Source: Limonium bicolor
Lineage: Eukaryota > Streptophyta > Magnoliopsida > Caryophyllales > Plumbaginaceae
Reading direction: 5' to 3'
Assembly: GCA_023374045.1 (NCBI GenBank)
Contig: CM041780.1
Location: 31,738,337 to 31,802,336 of the forward strand
Length of the DNA stretch: 64,000 bases
Position numbers and translations under genes: made by a program. Under the pieces are notes generated by a model. It saw only the letters and a list, made by a program, of their open reading frames with translations. It did no database searches and was not told where the DNA came from. Positions 12,527-22,740 of the stretch are shown one piece after another. The stretch's first letter is position 1. Each line of letters starts with the position of its first letter.

Positions 12527-12556
12527 CCAGCAAAGGTGCTGAGCCCCTTGGGGGCC
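12527..12556 (+). other. D LTR double stem-loop before a pyrimidine-CAG site
   Basis: CCAGCAAAGGTGCTGAG forms an AGCA/TGCT stem and is followed at once by CCCCTTGGGG. A pyrimidine stretch and TTTCAG|GTAC come 20 bases later. C, E and F have the same arrangement with changed bases. Confidence 0.6.
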
Positions 12557-12940
12557 ACCCTTCTTTTTCCTATTTCAGGTACAAGGAGCTGGAAGCCGTT
12601 CGAGAGTAGGACGGGGTAGTCGTTGTACATGGGTAATCATTTAAGTTGTATATATACAGTAGGTGTAGTAAGACCGAAATTGTTATCGGCATTAGTTTGT
12701 GAATACTCGGTACAGTTGGAAGGTATGTGTATGTTCAATAGTTAATGAAAAGGTATAGTAATGTGTAGTCGCTCGGGAATCTAGTCCATCAGACCGATAC
12801 AATGTACATGTAATAGCCTGGTTAGTCACGTGGGTGGTTAACGGCGTGTAACACCAACGAGTTAAGTAATGTGATGAAGTACATTTTCCGCTGCAGATTG
12901 TTGTTAAGTGTGTTGTTGTTGGATGGGGTGTTACAAAAAG

Positions 12941-12968
12941 TGGTATCAGAGCGAAGTATCGCTCTGAT
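12941..12968 (+). other. D primer-binding site inside a hairpin
   Basis: TGGTATCAGAGC (12941-12952) is the classic plant initiator-tRNA-Met site. From 12945 to 12968 the sequence is a perfect hairpin: ATCAGAGCG, six bases, CGCTCTGAT. Eight of the twelve PBS bases are in the stem. Confidence 0.9.
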
Positions 12969-15900
12969 GACTGAATTACCGAGCTTAGGAAGTACCGAGT
13001 TAGGATTTTAGTACTTTGGGTTAAGGGTTGAGTGATAGCGTGAGAGATACGCTAGTTAGGAGTAACCAGTGAATACTGGAAACCTACTATATCCTTCCCG
13101 CCCTCCACAAGCCCTGTTTTATAACCTTGGAAGGAACGCCAAAGTGATGGAAGTCCTCTCATACTCGGGATACCCGATCTGGCTGTTATTAATTACCTCT
13201 AAAGGTACGGAGAACCTGTCATACGGTAGATCCCGAAAACTGGGAATCCCGGAGATGGTTTCCATCTGAACAATGTTAACCGCATTTCATAGCGAAGAGT
13301 GAACAACCTATGTATAGAAGAATGGAATTTCTGGCAACCTGGGTCGACATGCTGAGCAGTCGAGAATAACCAGCTTGCAACGCACCAACCGCGCAACAGG
13401 CAAGAAGTGAAGTAATGAAACCCGAGACGAGTGTCTACGGGACCACAAATGTTAAATAATACACCAACGGTATACTAACCGACAAGGGAACTACAACGTA
13501 GTACCCAAACAAGAGACAAGTCTCAGTAACCACGACAAATGCACGGAACGGGCTACGAAGAAGATACAGTACTAAGTAAAAAAGGGGACTCCAAGAATGG
13601 GGAACGCCCCAGTTAATGATTATCATATGAAGACAGTGAGAAGTCACCCATAGGAATTATTATCAAGACTGTCAGATCAAGTGAGGGCCAACAGGGCCAC
13701 TAATGACAGTGCGGGTAAAAATGATACCGCAACCGGTGTGTGTGTTTAACCGATAGCCAGTTAGCATGGCGCACTTGCTATAGCAAGTGCTGCTATAACG
13801 GGACTGTTCGGGAAGTTTTAACAAATACGAAGTACTTAGTAAAAGTACCATGGAGTTAAGCGAGATCATTATGACCGTGGAAGGGCTTGATAGCCTAACC
13901 TCTGTAATTGGAAGTACACCAGTCAGCAAGAAGCTAGACTTGGTTAAGGCAAGAAGGCGTTGAGAAATCATGAGAATTTTTCTTTCAAGCTTAGGTCTAT
14001 TTCAAACTCTTTTCTTTCAAAACCCGATTTTCTTTCAAACCAATACTTCTTTTTAACCTTCTTCTAAGCCAAACCAGTAAAACCAAGGGCAGTTGACAAG
14101 AATACAACAGTGGATAAACTTTCCCTCGATTAAGTTCGGGAAGCATGGAATGTATATTGTCAAGGGACAATATAAGGGAGTTGACAACAGAATACTTCAC
14201 CTAGGCGTGTGACGGACACTACGAGTGTACCAACTGTAATGTGGGACGACCGCACTCTGATTGGAGCTTGTGGGCCTGACATACCTACTTATGGGTTAGT
14301 TGGGTAAGTAGCAATGTATCAGTATGGTACCCCACATATGTATACGAGTAGAGTCCGAAACACGGGAAGTAGTCGACTCCGTACTACGGTCAGCAGTATA
14401 AGTCAAACAAGAGCTAAGGATTACCATGAATGGTTGAAGTAAAGGAACTCAGTAAGTTAGTGAGACTAAAGGTATTAGTGAATTCCTTTCAAGGAAATGT
14501 TAAGAGTCAGGAGGTGTGAAGTGCACTAACTGTAATGTAAAGACATCGCATATGTCTTAAGGATCCTTAGGGATAAACATGATAGCTGGAACGGAGACCC
14601 AGCCTGTGCATGGCAAGGCAGATGCCTAATGTGGACACATTAGTGTGCAATGAACGGGATGAAACTCCCTCAATGAGTACCTACACTACCAGGAAATGTC
14701 GATCTTCACAGAAGAAGATAATAAGCCAGTTAAGAACGCAAAGGGCGTGGCTAACTGAATATACCAATAAGTGTGAACCAGACGTAATGGCATAACTTAA
14801 CAACACCCAGGAGCAATCCTTGAAGGGTGTTCGCATCAACGATAGTTGAACGAGATAACGTGACAGAAGCACAAGGGTTGAAACTAACAATCCTAAGGGG
14901 CATCCCATGAAAGGAAACGTGATGCAACGACCTTGCCATGGAGCCCAATACAACCTCTAACCATGTAATGTTGTACAGAGAAGTAAATGTGTGTGAACAG
15001 CCTACAATGAGTGGAGCTCAAGGCAATAAGGCTTATAAGCCACAAGCAAGATATGTTATGTAAATTTGATTGATTGCAGAAGTTTATGCTGTATAAGTGA
15101 ATAGAGTGGAGAACAAACCACTGCATTAAGAGTGGGGATACCTCCCGATATTGTGAAACCGCGGGAGCGGTAGTTAGGTGAAGTAAGTACAGGGAATACG
15201 TTAAGGGTGGACCAATATGGTTACTACCACTTGTGGAGACCGGAAGGGTAATAAGTCTAATAGTAACCACCGTATGTGTGTGATGCTAAATGTGTGATGG
15301 ACAATGCTCAAGGAGCATTAAGACTCAAAGACTAGGATATTCAACAATCAGTCAAATGAGTGGCGAAAGTGATGTAAGTATATGTGTGGAAGTTAATGTG
15401 GCAGTAAATACGATATAAGCTGATGTTATACAAGGAGTAAGAGCACGGTGCGCAGCAAGCGACCGTTGTATAGGTGTTGTTGAATAATAATATGGCAGAT
15501 AAGACCAGTTATGAGTTAAACTCAGTGGAGATGCAAGGTAAGTGATAGCAAATAACTAGGCAGTAAGCCAGTAGCCAGTATTACGAGATCAGAATCTCGA
15601 TGAAACACAGTGTGAATTCTGTTGCGAATCGCATGAAAGATTTGCTGCCAAGAGTTTACGCCTCTGCACTCTGTATGACTGAGTGTTTTGGTATTGCACT
15701 TGCGCAGTAATGATCGAGTGGGATAGCTAGGAATTGGAAACATGTTAATTGTGGAGGAATAATGTTGTAATGGCCGATGCATAAGAAATGCAAGGCCGCA
15801 CCGATGAAGGAATACAAGTACAAAACCAAATGTGGAGGCATGATTAGCAATAAGTAACTACAATAGCACTAAATACCAAATACCGGTATGGGATATACCT

Positions 15901-16458
15901 CAAGTGTGGGAAATAACTGAGAGAGCACTACACATTGGGTAGCAGCTCAACCTCAACCGACAGTAAGTTGGAAGGAAAAAAGTCAATCGTTGTGAAATAC
16001 ATAGCAGTATACACAGTAAATTATTAGAGAGGTGAATGAAAAGTTTTGAAACTCACCGAATTTGCTCACGGTTAGAAATACCACGCATCGGTTGAGAAAC
16101 CGTTATTACCAAGATAAAGGTGATAATTGGAGATGTACAATACAGTAAGAATAATGAATGGGGCAAACTAAGCCCTACAGTTATTAGAGTTGCGCAGCAG
16201 CAACTAGTGAGCCAGTGATTCAAGTGTTGAATGTCCATAGGGAGCATGAGTGAATGGCTAATTATTAATGCCTAGAAGCCTCACAGGCCAGAACCGAAAC
16301 CAGCTAAGAGTTTAATCAAACTCCAATGAGAATTCTTGGTTAGGAACTAAACCGCCAATATGGTTAAGATCCTCTAATCAGATGCATTGTATAATAGACC
16401 GCGTGGAAGTTAAAACACTTCACGATGGCAGAACATTTTAAGCCAATGTTTAGTGATT

Positions 16459-16501
16459 GATTATGTGAGCGTAATCCCTTTTAAGGGGGGGGGGGGGGTA
16501 G
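16459..16501 (+). promoter_or_regulatory. D inner polypurine tract with hairpin
   Basis: GATTATG-TGAG-CGTAATC (16459-16476) is followed by CCTTTTAA, a run of 14 G and TAGAG. C has six G at the same point, so the run has grown here or is a sequencing artefact. Confidence 0.75.
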
Positions 16502-17088
16502 AGCGCAAAACCACTTAGTGTGTATTACCGTACAAGTGTACGTGACTTATGTTGTGCATAGCACAAAATAATTTGTTTTGATGATTGGTGTGTGTGTTAC
16601 GTAAACATACGCATTCATTCATGGTTTAATTGTGGTAATTGCGCACAGAAGATGCGAATACCATTGTGATAAGTGTGTGTATTTGTTAACAATTGTGTGT
16701 GATAGTATAAGTGTGGGGAGTAGAGATGTAACACCCCATCCAAAGCCAATCGTGGTTATCGTAAAACTGAACACTTAAACGAATATGTCGCAGCGGAGAT
16801 AATAAACACCTGGACCTTGCCACGGTCTGATCGTTAGAATATACCGGCTTTAACACTTACAATACTTAATCAAGATACTTATCCAATCCATAACATCACC
16901 ATCCATAATGCCACAACCAACCGAGTACAAGTATCTTAGACATAATCACAACCTTACATCAGTCTAAATATAAACAGTCGGGTGCACAGGCGCAACCCGA
17001 ACTCAAAATAAACATCCCACCCTAAGACTAACCGCTCCTACTCTCGTAGTGCGTCCTCATGGGTCTCTTACCTGCAAGTGTAAAAATA

Positions 17089-17117
17089 GCCCCCAAGGGG
17101 GTCAGCACGAATGCTGG
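17089..17117 (-). other. E LTR double stem-loop
   Basis: The minus strand reads CCAGCATTCGTGCTGA (AGCA/TGCT stem, loop TTCG), then CCCCCTTGGGGG, then a pyrimidine-poor stretch ending TTGCAG|GTAAG. It is the counterpart of the D and C structures, with a different loop. Confidence 0.6.
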
Positions 17118-17274
17118 TACACCCTCTCATGGCCCCCAAGCTAACGGGGCTACGACGACTAATTGTTGATAGCATGGAAATTGATTACATACACAAGCAT
17201 AATATGAAGTGCAATAACAATAACCACAGATGAACATATATAGTTCACAAACAATGAACTCCTCAAGCATTCCC

Positions 17275-17279
17275 TTAAC
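17275..17279. repeat. TSD of element C, left copy (TTAAC)
   Basis: TTAAC just before the C 5' LTR; the same five bases follow the C 3' LTR at 42935-42939. The flanks rejoin into one E LTR. Confidence 0.92.
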
Positions 17280-17961
17280 TGAAATACCCCAAACCTTGAT
17301 ATGTTGCTAAACATTTAAACTATGGTATGTAAAGGCTAAAAAGTGCCTTAGAAACATCAGTGAACAATTTAAACCACAGTAAATGCAATAAAGCACTAAG
17401 ATACAGTTTGAGCAAAAACATGCTCTAAGCTGTGAGTGAACTTGGTTAGGACCCAAAGAGCCTACCAAGACTTAATAACATTTAATTATGATTTAATAAG
17501 GCTAAATAAGTCCTTAGGAAACTTTGGTGGACAGTTAAACCAAATAAAACACAAGAAAATACCTTAAAGTCAATAAGAGCAAAAATGTGCTCTAAGCTTG
17601 GGATAAATTTGTATATAAGACCTAATGGTCATAACTATACCTTATAAATATGTTAATGAACATATTAAATCAATTACCAAAGAAAACCAAGCTTGAAAAC
17701 AAGTTAAAACACAAAAAGTGCTTTAAGGAGTCTTAAAGCACGTTTTTGAAAAATTGTCTTGTAATGTAAATGAGTTTTGAATGGCTAAATGTCCATCATT
17801 ACTCTTTAATTAACATGTGTACTATATAGTATCACATTTGGGTGGCTATATTAATGGGAAATCAAAAATTTCACTTCTATGTGCCTTAGCTTGTGAATAG
17901 TGATTTTTATAAGCTAGTTTGTAACATATGATGTTATAAGTAATTAAATGAGTCAATAAAG

Positions 17962-17966
17962 ACTAT
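17962..17966. repeat. TSD of element B, left copy (ACTAT)
   Basis: ACTAT just before the B 5' LTR, repeated at 29490-29494 after the 3' LTR. The intact C 3' LTR has it once. Confidence 0.95.
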
Positions 17967-18110
17967 TGAAGAGGGAAAAGTACGAGGATAAGGAAGAATA
18001 GAGCATCCGGTTCCATATGCCTGGAAGGAACAGCTTAGAACAAAGGATATCGACCGGATCAGAGTGTGATCCGGCCGGATGGGTAATTAAATATCCCGTT
18101 TACATGTAAA

Positions 18111-18147
18111 TGCCAGCCTGGCAATTAAAAAGAAGGACAGGCTGGCA
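18111..18147 (+). promoter_or_regulatory. Inverted repeat upstream of the B TATA box
   Basis: TGCCAGCCTG, 17 bases, CAGGCTGGCA: a perfect 10-bp stem about 25 bp before the TATA box, kept in the 3' LTR. Element A has only one of the two arms. Confidence 0.75.
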
Positions 18148-18172
18148 ACTCTCGATTGACAATGTAAAACAC

Positions 18173-18180
18173 TATAAATA
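18173..18180 (+). promoter_or_regulatory. TATA box of element B LTR
   Basis: TATAAATA followed by GGGG, in a good position for the U3/R boundary; also present in the 3' LTR at about 29281. Confidence 0.7.
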
Positions 18181-18378
18181 GGGGTTCAACCCCACAATAA
18201 AGGACACATTCTCACATTCGAGGTTACACACTGTTGCATTACCTGCGCGATTCTCTCTCTCAAAGCTCGAGCACTTAGTAACAAGGTAACACGATGAAGC
18301 GCAAGGCCTAGCAGTAGAGTAGGGATTGATTAAGAGATTTAGATAGGAACTTAGGGAATTTAGGAATACCATTTCATT

Positions 18379-18396
18379 TGGCGCCGTCTGTGGGAA
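18379..18396 (+). other. Element B primer-binding site
   Basis: TGGCGCCGTCTGTGGGAA, two bases after the LTR and identical to that of element A. Confidence 0.92.
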
Positions 18397-18441
18397 ACGA
18401 ATGGCTCAAGATCTTTCTTGGCAACCACGAGTCCACCGGAG

Positions 18442-18502
18442 GTAATCTGATTTTGAGCGAAACTACGAGGCTTTGAAACTTTTGAGGTTGTGTCTTTTTC
18501 AG
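18442..18502 (+). other. Possible 5'-leader intron of element B
   Basis: Donor-like AG|GTAATCTG and acceptor-like TCTTTTTCAG|GA lie between the PBS and the gag ATG at 18532. Element A has a similar pair. It is short (61 bp), so uncertain. Confidence 0.3.
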
Positions 18503-18531
18503 GAAAAAGCAAGGAAAGTACGCGTGCAAGG

Positions 18532-19740
18532 ATGGCTCCAAGAACAAGGAAGACACCCCGACCTGAGGGCGAGACCGATAACGTAAGAACAGCCGAAGAA
18601 AACAGAGCAGAAGCTGAAAACATGATCTCCAAGCAAGCGTTAGAGGAGATGCTAAAAGCTTAGTCAGAACTATCGACGAGAGGATAGTGGAGGGGAATGA
18701 AGTTCTGCAGCAGGAGCTGATGCAGCGAGATGTAGAATACCAGAAGAAATGGGAGGACATGACTGAGGCGCTTGAATCGCTCAAGAATCGTGACTCCGAG
18801 GCGAGCAACAGCCGGAAAAAAGAGCAGCTAGAGAAAACTCTGATCATCAGCGATGAGACTGAGGAAGATGATTCGATCGACATGACTCTTTACCCCTTCT
18901 CTGAGAAAATCAGGAAGGCAAAGCTTCCTCCTCACTTCGTTGCACCTGCAGTGGAAAAGTATGATGGAACGGGGGACCCTGCTCTTCACGTTCAGAAGTT
19001 TATGTTTGCAATGAACACAGGGGATAAGTTCTCTCGCTCTCTGCAATTTGTTTCCGGGAACGTTATCCAAAAGAGCGCTCGGATGGATCTCAACAAGACC
19101 CCCGCAGTCGATCTCAAGTTTTAAGCAATTGACTGAGGAGTTTCAGCAATACTTTGCCGCAAGCAAGAAGATCAAGAAGGAAACGATAGAACTAATGGAT
19201 CTCAAACAGAGGAAGGGGGAGACAGTGAAAGAATTTAGCGAGAGGTTTCATAAGCAGGTAGCAGAAATCGATGATGTCGATGAAAAAATCCTAATCAAGG
19301 CTTTCGGAAACGGGCTAGCACAGCCAAGGCTCGCCGGGAAGATCGCGACAAAGGCTCCAAAAACCCATGGAGAGCTAGCCAAAATGATTCATGAGTTTCT
19401 AAAGTCAGAGGTGGGGGAAATAAGGCCAAAGATTTGGCAAATTTCAGAGCAGTTAACGACAAGAAAGGGGATCGAATGGGAATGGCTCTTCCGGCAACAT
19501 CATAGGAAGTTCATCGGGAGGAGGCTCAAGATACAAGCCTTACTACAAAGCCCCATCCCAGGCGCCTCAGTTTCAGAATGCCCGAGTTGCCGTTAAGATT
19601 GATCCAGGAAGGTATGCGGCGGCGGTCAAAGAAGGATACCTGCCTCCACCAAAGAAGCCTTATCCAGGGGAGATTCCGGTAGCCTTCTGTGATACCATGG
19701 CTGCAAAAGCCACAGAACCGCAAACTGCGCCACTCTGGCC
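18532..19740 (+). pseudogene. Element B gag with zinc-finger end
   Basis: Retrotrans_gag capsid protein. The start MAPRTRKTPR aligns with the A start. Blocks seen are IDMTLYPFSEKI, YDGTGDPALHVQKF, ALGWISTRPPQSI, ETVKEFSERFHKQVAEID and KAPKTHGELAKMIHEF. The finger C-x2-H-x4-H-x4-C is still readable around 19685-19735 if one lost base is allowed. Frames break near 18660 (about 10 codons missing relative to A), 19045, 19420 and 19690. The capsid would form the cytoplasmic particle in which reverse transcription takes place. Confidence 0.88.
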
Positions 19741-19903
19741 AAGGAGTTAAGGATCATCGAAGAGGACAAGAAGAGCAAGGGAAAGCAGGTGGCAGGCCAG
19801 CAGAAGCAATATGGCAGGCAAAATCATTCCACCTCTCGAAATCACCAGGAGGAAGAGATCCACCCTGAGCTTAATCACGGCAAATCAGTCGGTATGATCT
19901 CAG

Positions 19904-20105
19904 GTTTGTAAGAAGGTGAAGAAGTTTTTCGTTTCTCTAGTTTTAGGTAAACCCAGTCACGCCAACAATAAAGCAAGGGCGGTGTAATTGAACTTTTTTT
20001 TTCCTTTTTAGGAAAGACCTATGTTGTAAAAACCCTCCGGAGTCTTCCGGTAATAAAAATCTAATAAACTTTTTCTCTTAAGCAAATTCTCAGGTCTCTT
20101 TTCAG
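19904..20105 (+). other. Intron in B pol, between gag finger and protease
   Basis: A 202-bp GT-AG segment (donor CAG|GTTTGT, acceptor TCTCTTTTCAG) interrupts the coding line. Removing it joins GMIS to EVGPLTP in frame; element A has GMITEVGPLTP without any gap. The segment has several stop codons and T-rich tracts before the acceptor. Confidence 0.75.
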
Positions 20106-20930
20106 AGGTAGGACCGTTGACCCCAAGCGAGAGAAAAAGGCATATTCATGCGGTACATCAAGAGCTACCGGAAAGAAAAATCGCCAAGCGAGAGAATCTT
20201 CCCCAGATTTTCTTTAGACGAAGACGAAGAAGGGGTGTTATACCCTCACAATGATCCACTGGTCATTCGGGCACAAGTAAATGATAGGATGATGGAAGGA
20301 ATCCTGATAGACAGCGGGGCGGAGCGAATGTTATATCGGCCGAGGAGAGTTAAAAATTGGAGATTCCAGAAAGTAAGATTAAACCATATTCGGCGGTCCT
20401 CGGAGGCTTTGTCGGGGGCGTTTCTACCAAGTCTTCAGGGAGCATAGACTTCACCTTAACATTGGGATTGGGAGACGAACGAAGAACTGAAAACTCACGG
20501 CCTTCATTGTACCAGGACTTTCTGGGTACAATATGTATCTTGGCAGGCCAGGGATTAATGCTTTCAAAGCAATATGCAGCACTCACCACCTGAAAATGAA
20601 GTATCTAACCAGGTCTGGAAAGGCGGTGACCATTAGAGGAAGTCAAAAGATGGCTCGGGTATGCGAAGTACGCATCATGGAGGGAATGCCGGAAGAAGAG
20701 ATGGTCAAAACGGTGGGGTCGGAAAGAGAATTCAAGGGAAAGCTCCCTCTCCCGCCAGAACCGGATCAAAGGCGGAAGACTGTGGAACCCTAAAGAGTCA
20801 CCACGAGAGGTACACTTAAAAACTGACCCTTCTAAATTTTTTAAAATAGGAAATGCGTTCGGCAGGGGAGCAAACTCACCTGATGAGATTCCTGGAAAAA
20901 AGAAGGGTAACTTTGCCTGGAGCACGGACG
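20106..20930 (+). pseudogene. Element B aspartic protease and linker
   Basis: Retropepsin-like protease. The acidic stretch DEDEEGVLYPHNDPLVI and the catalytic ILIDSGA (Asp codon at 20310) are seen; a frameshift follows directly after DSGA and the flap block YSAVLGGFVGGVSTKSSG continues in another frame at 20357-20593. The linker (MARVCEVRIMEGM, then KTDPSKFFKIGNAF) runs to the RT entry and is complete here, whereas A lacks part of it. It releases Gag and Pol parts from the polyprotein when intact. Confidence 0.85.
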
Positions 20931-21830
20931 AAATGCCAGGAGTAGATCCAAGCGTTATCCAGCATAACCTGCGAGTGGATCCAAAGCACCCAGCCATCCG
21001 GCAAAGAAGAAGAATAATAGGAGAGGAAAGAGACGTTGCGGCACGTGCTGAAGTGCAAAAACTGCTTAAAGCCGGATTCATCAGGGAGGTGTCCTATCCC
21101 AAGTGGTTGGCTAATGTTGTGATGGTTAAAAAGTCAAATGGCAAATGGAGAATGTGTGTGGACTTCACAGACTTGAACAAAGCATGTCCTAAAGACTTTT
21201 ACCCGCTACCATCGATAGATAGACTGGTTGCTTCAACGGCTCAAAACTCTGTTTAAGTTTCCTGGATGCGTTTTCAGGATATAATCAAATAAGAATGAAT
21301 GAGGAAGATTCAGAAAAAACATCTTTTATTACCTCAGCCGGAACCTTTTGCTACAAGGTGATGCCTTTTGGATTAAAAAATGCGGGCGCAACCTTCCAAA
21401 GAATGATAGACAAAGTGTTCAAACATCAGTTAACCCGGAATGTAGAGGCATATGTCGATGATATCGTGGTAAGAAGTAATTCCTGGGTACAACACATGGA
21501 AGATTTAAAAGAAACCTTTGACACCCTAGACAAATTCCAAATCAAGCTAAATCCGGAAAAATGTGTATTTGGAGTTACAAAGGGGAAGTTCTTAGGCTTT
21601 ATCGTCGGGCAAAGAGGGATTGAAGTGGATCCCGAAAAAACTCAAGCAATCCTCGATCTGTCACCACCAAAGAACATTAAAGATGTGCAAGCATTAAACG
21701 GAAGGCTCACGGCTTTAGCAAGATTCTGCTCAAAACTCCAAGAAAAGTCAATACCATTTTTCAGCATTTTACGAAAGAACAGAAATTCCAGTGGAGTCAA
21801 GAGTGTATAGACGCCTTTGACAGGATCAAA
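20931..21830 (+). pseudogene. Element B reverse transcriptase
   Basis: Gypsy RT. Blocks in order: FAWSTDEMPGVDP, KLLKAGFIREV, WLANVVMVKK, MCVDFTDLNKACPKD, FLDAFSGYNQI, FCYKVMPFGLKNAGATFQRM and the catalytic YVDDIVV (21451-21462 for YVDD), then FLGFIVGQRGIEVDPEK of the thumb/connection. All three palm aspartates are present. A lost T near 21252 and another one-base change near 21775 break the frame. Confidence 0.92.
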
Positions 21831-22239
21831 GAGATGCTCAAAGAGTTACCCAAGCTGGGTGTTCCGGCACCTGGCCAAGACTTGTATCTCTACCTCTCTG
21901 CCACAGACTGGGCGGTAGCAGCTGTGTTGATAATGGAGGAGGAGAAAAAAGAGATACCAGTATACTACACCGGAAAAATACTAACTCCAGCGGAAAGCCG
22001 CTACACCAACATTGAAAAAATATTGTTTGCATTAGTCGTTGCATCCCGAAACTTCGGCCTTATTTTCAGTCACACCGGATATTGTTAGAACAAATTGGCC
22101 AAACAGATAGCAAACAACCCAAATGCATCCGGGCGAATGGTTAGTTGGACCGTCGAGCTCACCCAGTATGAAATCCACTTCCTTCCTCGAACAGCCATAA
22201 AAGCACAGGCCTTGGCGGACTTCATAACCGAAACTACCT
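21831..22239 (+). pseudogene. Element B first RNase H domain
   Basis: The RT-attached RNase H-like domain of Gypsy elements. Visible are YLYLSATDWAVAAVL, IPVYYTGKILTPAESRY and IEKILFALVVASR, followed after a frameshift near 22085 by NNPNASGRMVSWTVELTQYEI. The usual catalytic start DAS is replaced by SATD, as is common in Tat elements, where this first domain is thought to be degenerate and the second RNase H active. Confidence 0.85.
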
Positions 22240-22740
22240 TTGCCCAAGAGCAAAAGAACCAACCAACCCGTACGTTATCCTAGTCGACGGAGCTCGGTGC
22301 AAACTGGAGCAGGGGCCGGAATAGTAGTCCAAACGCCGGATGGAAGAACTCTTAACTTTGCATTCCGGCTGGAATTTGAAGTAACAAATAATGAAGCAGA
22401 ATATGAAGCCCTCATACAGGGATTGGAGGTCGCCACTGCCTTAGGGGCAACAGGTTTTTTCTAAATAATAAAACAGGAGTTTTCATTCGTGTCTATAAAT
22501 ATTTTCATATACGTTCCCCCTAAAGGGGGAAGAATGGGGCTTACCTCTTTGTTTGTTATGCAGAATTAGAAATATATTCAGACTCAATGCTAGTAGCGCG
22601 ACAAAACGATAACATTTACGAAGTCAAGGAGGAGAAGCTTGGAAAATATTGGCCAAGGTCCAAGAGGCAAAGGCAAACTTTCAGAAATGTGAGTTAAGAC
22701 ATCTTCCTCGCGAGAGAAAACATAGAGGCCGATGCGTTAG
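22240..22740 (+). pseudogene. Element B second (archaeal-type) RNase H, with an intron
   Basis: Tat elements carry an additional RNase H between the first one and integrase. Here VILVDGA (22270s), GAGAGIVVQTPDGRTLNF, VTNNEAEYEALIQGLEVA and, after a 110-bp intron, LEIYSDSMLVARQ give the D, E and D catalytic positions. One frameshift lies between VDGA and GAGAG. The frame is broken again near 22640. It would remove RNA from the RNA-DNA hybrid during reverse transcription. Confidence 0.85.
22454..22563 (+). other. Intron inside the second RNase H of element B
   Basis: The 110-bp segment begins GTTTTTTC after GCAACAG and ends TTTGTTATGCAG before AATTAG. Removal joins ALGAT to ELEIYSDS in frame, rebuilding the expected domain; left in, it introduces stops. 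The donor is weak but the acceptor tract is T-rich. Confidence 0.7.

Larger units (their letters stand above)
8447..12935 (+). repeat. Element D 5' LTR (4,489 bp)
   Basis: Starts TGAAATACCCCAAACC and ends GGATGGGGTGTTACA, the same ends as both C LTRs. The PBS begins five bases after it. It contains the inverted-repeat array at 10850-11099 and the double stem-loop at 12527-12556. Short open frames inside it (for example 9163-9393, 10834-11139, 12391-12609) resemble no known family and are not kept in the C copy. Confidence 0.9.
8447..16726 (+). mobile_element. Element D: long-LTR, pol-less (LARD-like) retrotransposon, 5' LTR and internal part
   Basis: D has a 4,489-bp LTR, a tRNA-Met-type PBS and 3,791 bp of internal sequence before E interrupts it. 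The LTR and internal domain match element C along their length. No gag, protease, RT or integrase motif is visible in any frame, so D must have been moved in trans. The 3' part of D (rest of the internal domain and 3' LTR) should lie beyond 64000, on the far side of E. The LARD class of non-autonomous plant elements has this design (LTRs near 4.5 kb, non-coding internal domain). Confidence 0.82.
12936..16726 (+). other. D non-coding internal domain, rich in stem-loops
   Basis: About 3.8 kb with no gag or pol motif. It aligns with the internal domains of C (33397-38320) and, reversed, of F (52945-57940). Shared stem-loops include 13344-13363 (TCGAC arms), 13771-13790 (GCACTTGC arms, loop TATA), 14153-14174 (9-bp TATATTGTC stem) and 15158-15171 (ACCGC arms). 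Short frames such as 13435-13647 or 14893-15270 (minus) are broken in C and are not genes. Confidence 0.75.
17967..18376 (+). repeat. Element B 5' LTR (410 bp)
   Basis: TGAAGAGGGAAAAG to ATTTCA. The first 200 bp are identical to the 3' LTR; I count about nine substitutions and five small indels, all in the second half. It contains a 10-bp inverted repeat (18111-18147) and a TATA box. Confidence 0.95.

Noticed and set aside
12941..12952. TGGTATCAGAGC as part of a tRNA gene
   Set aside because: It is the complement of a tRNA 3' end placed five bases from an LTR, so it is a primer-binding site; no cloverleaf around it.
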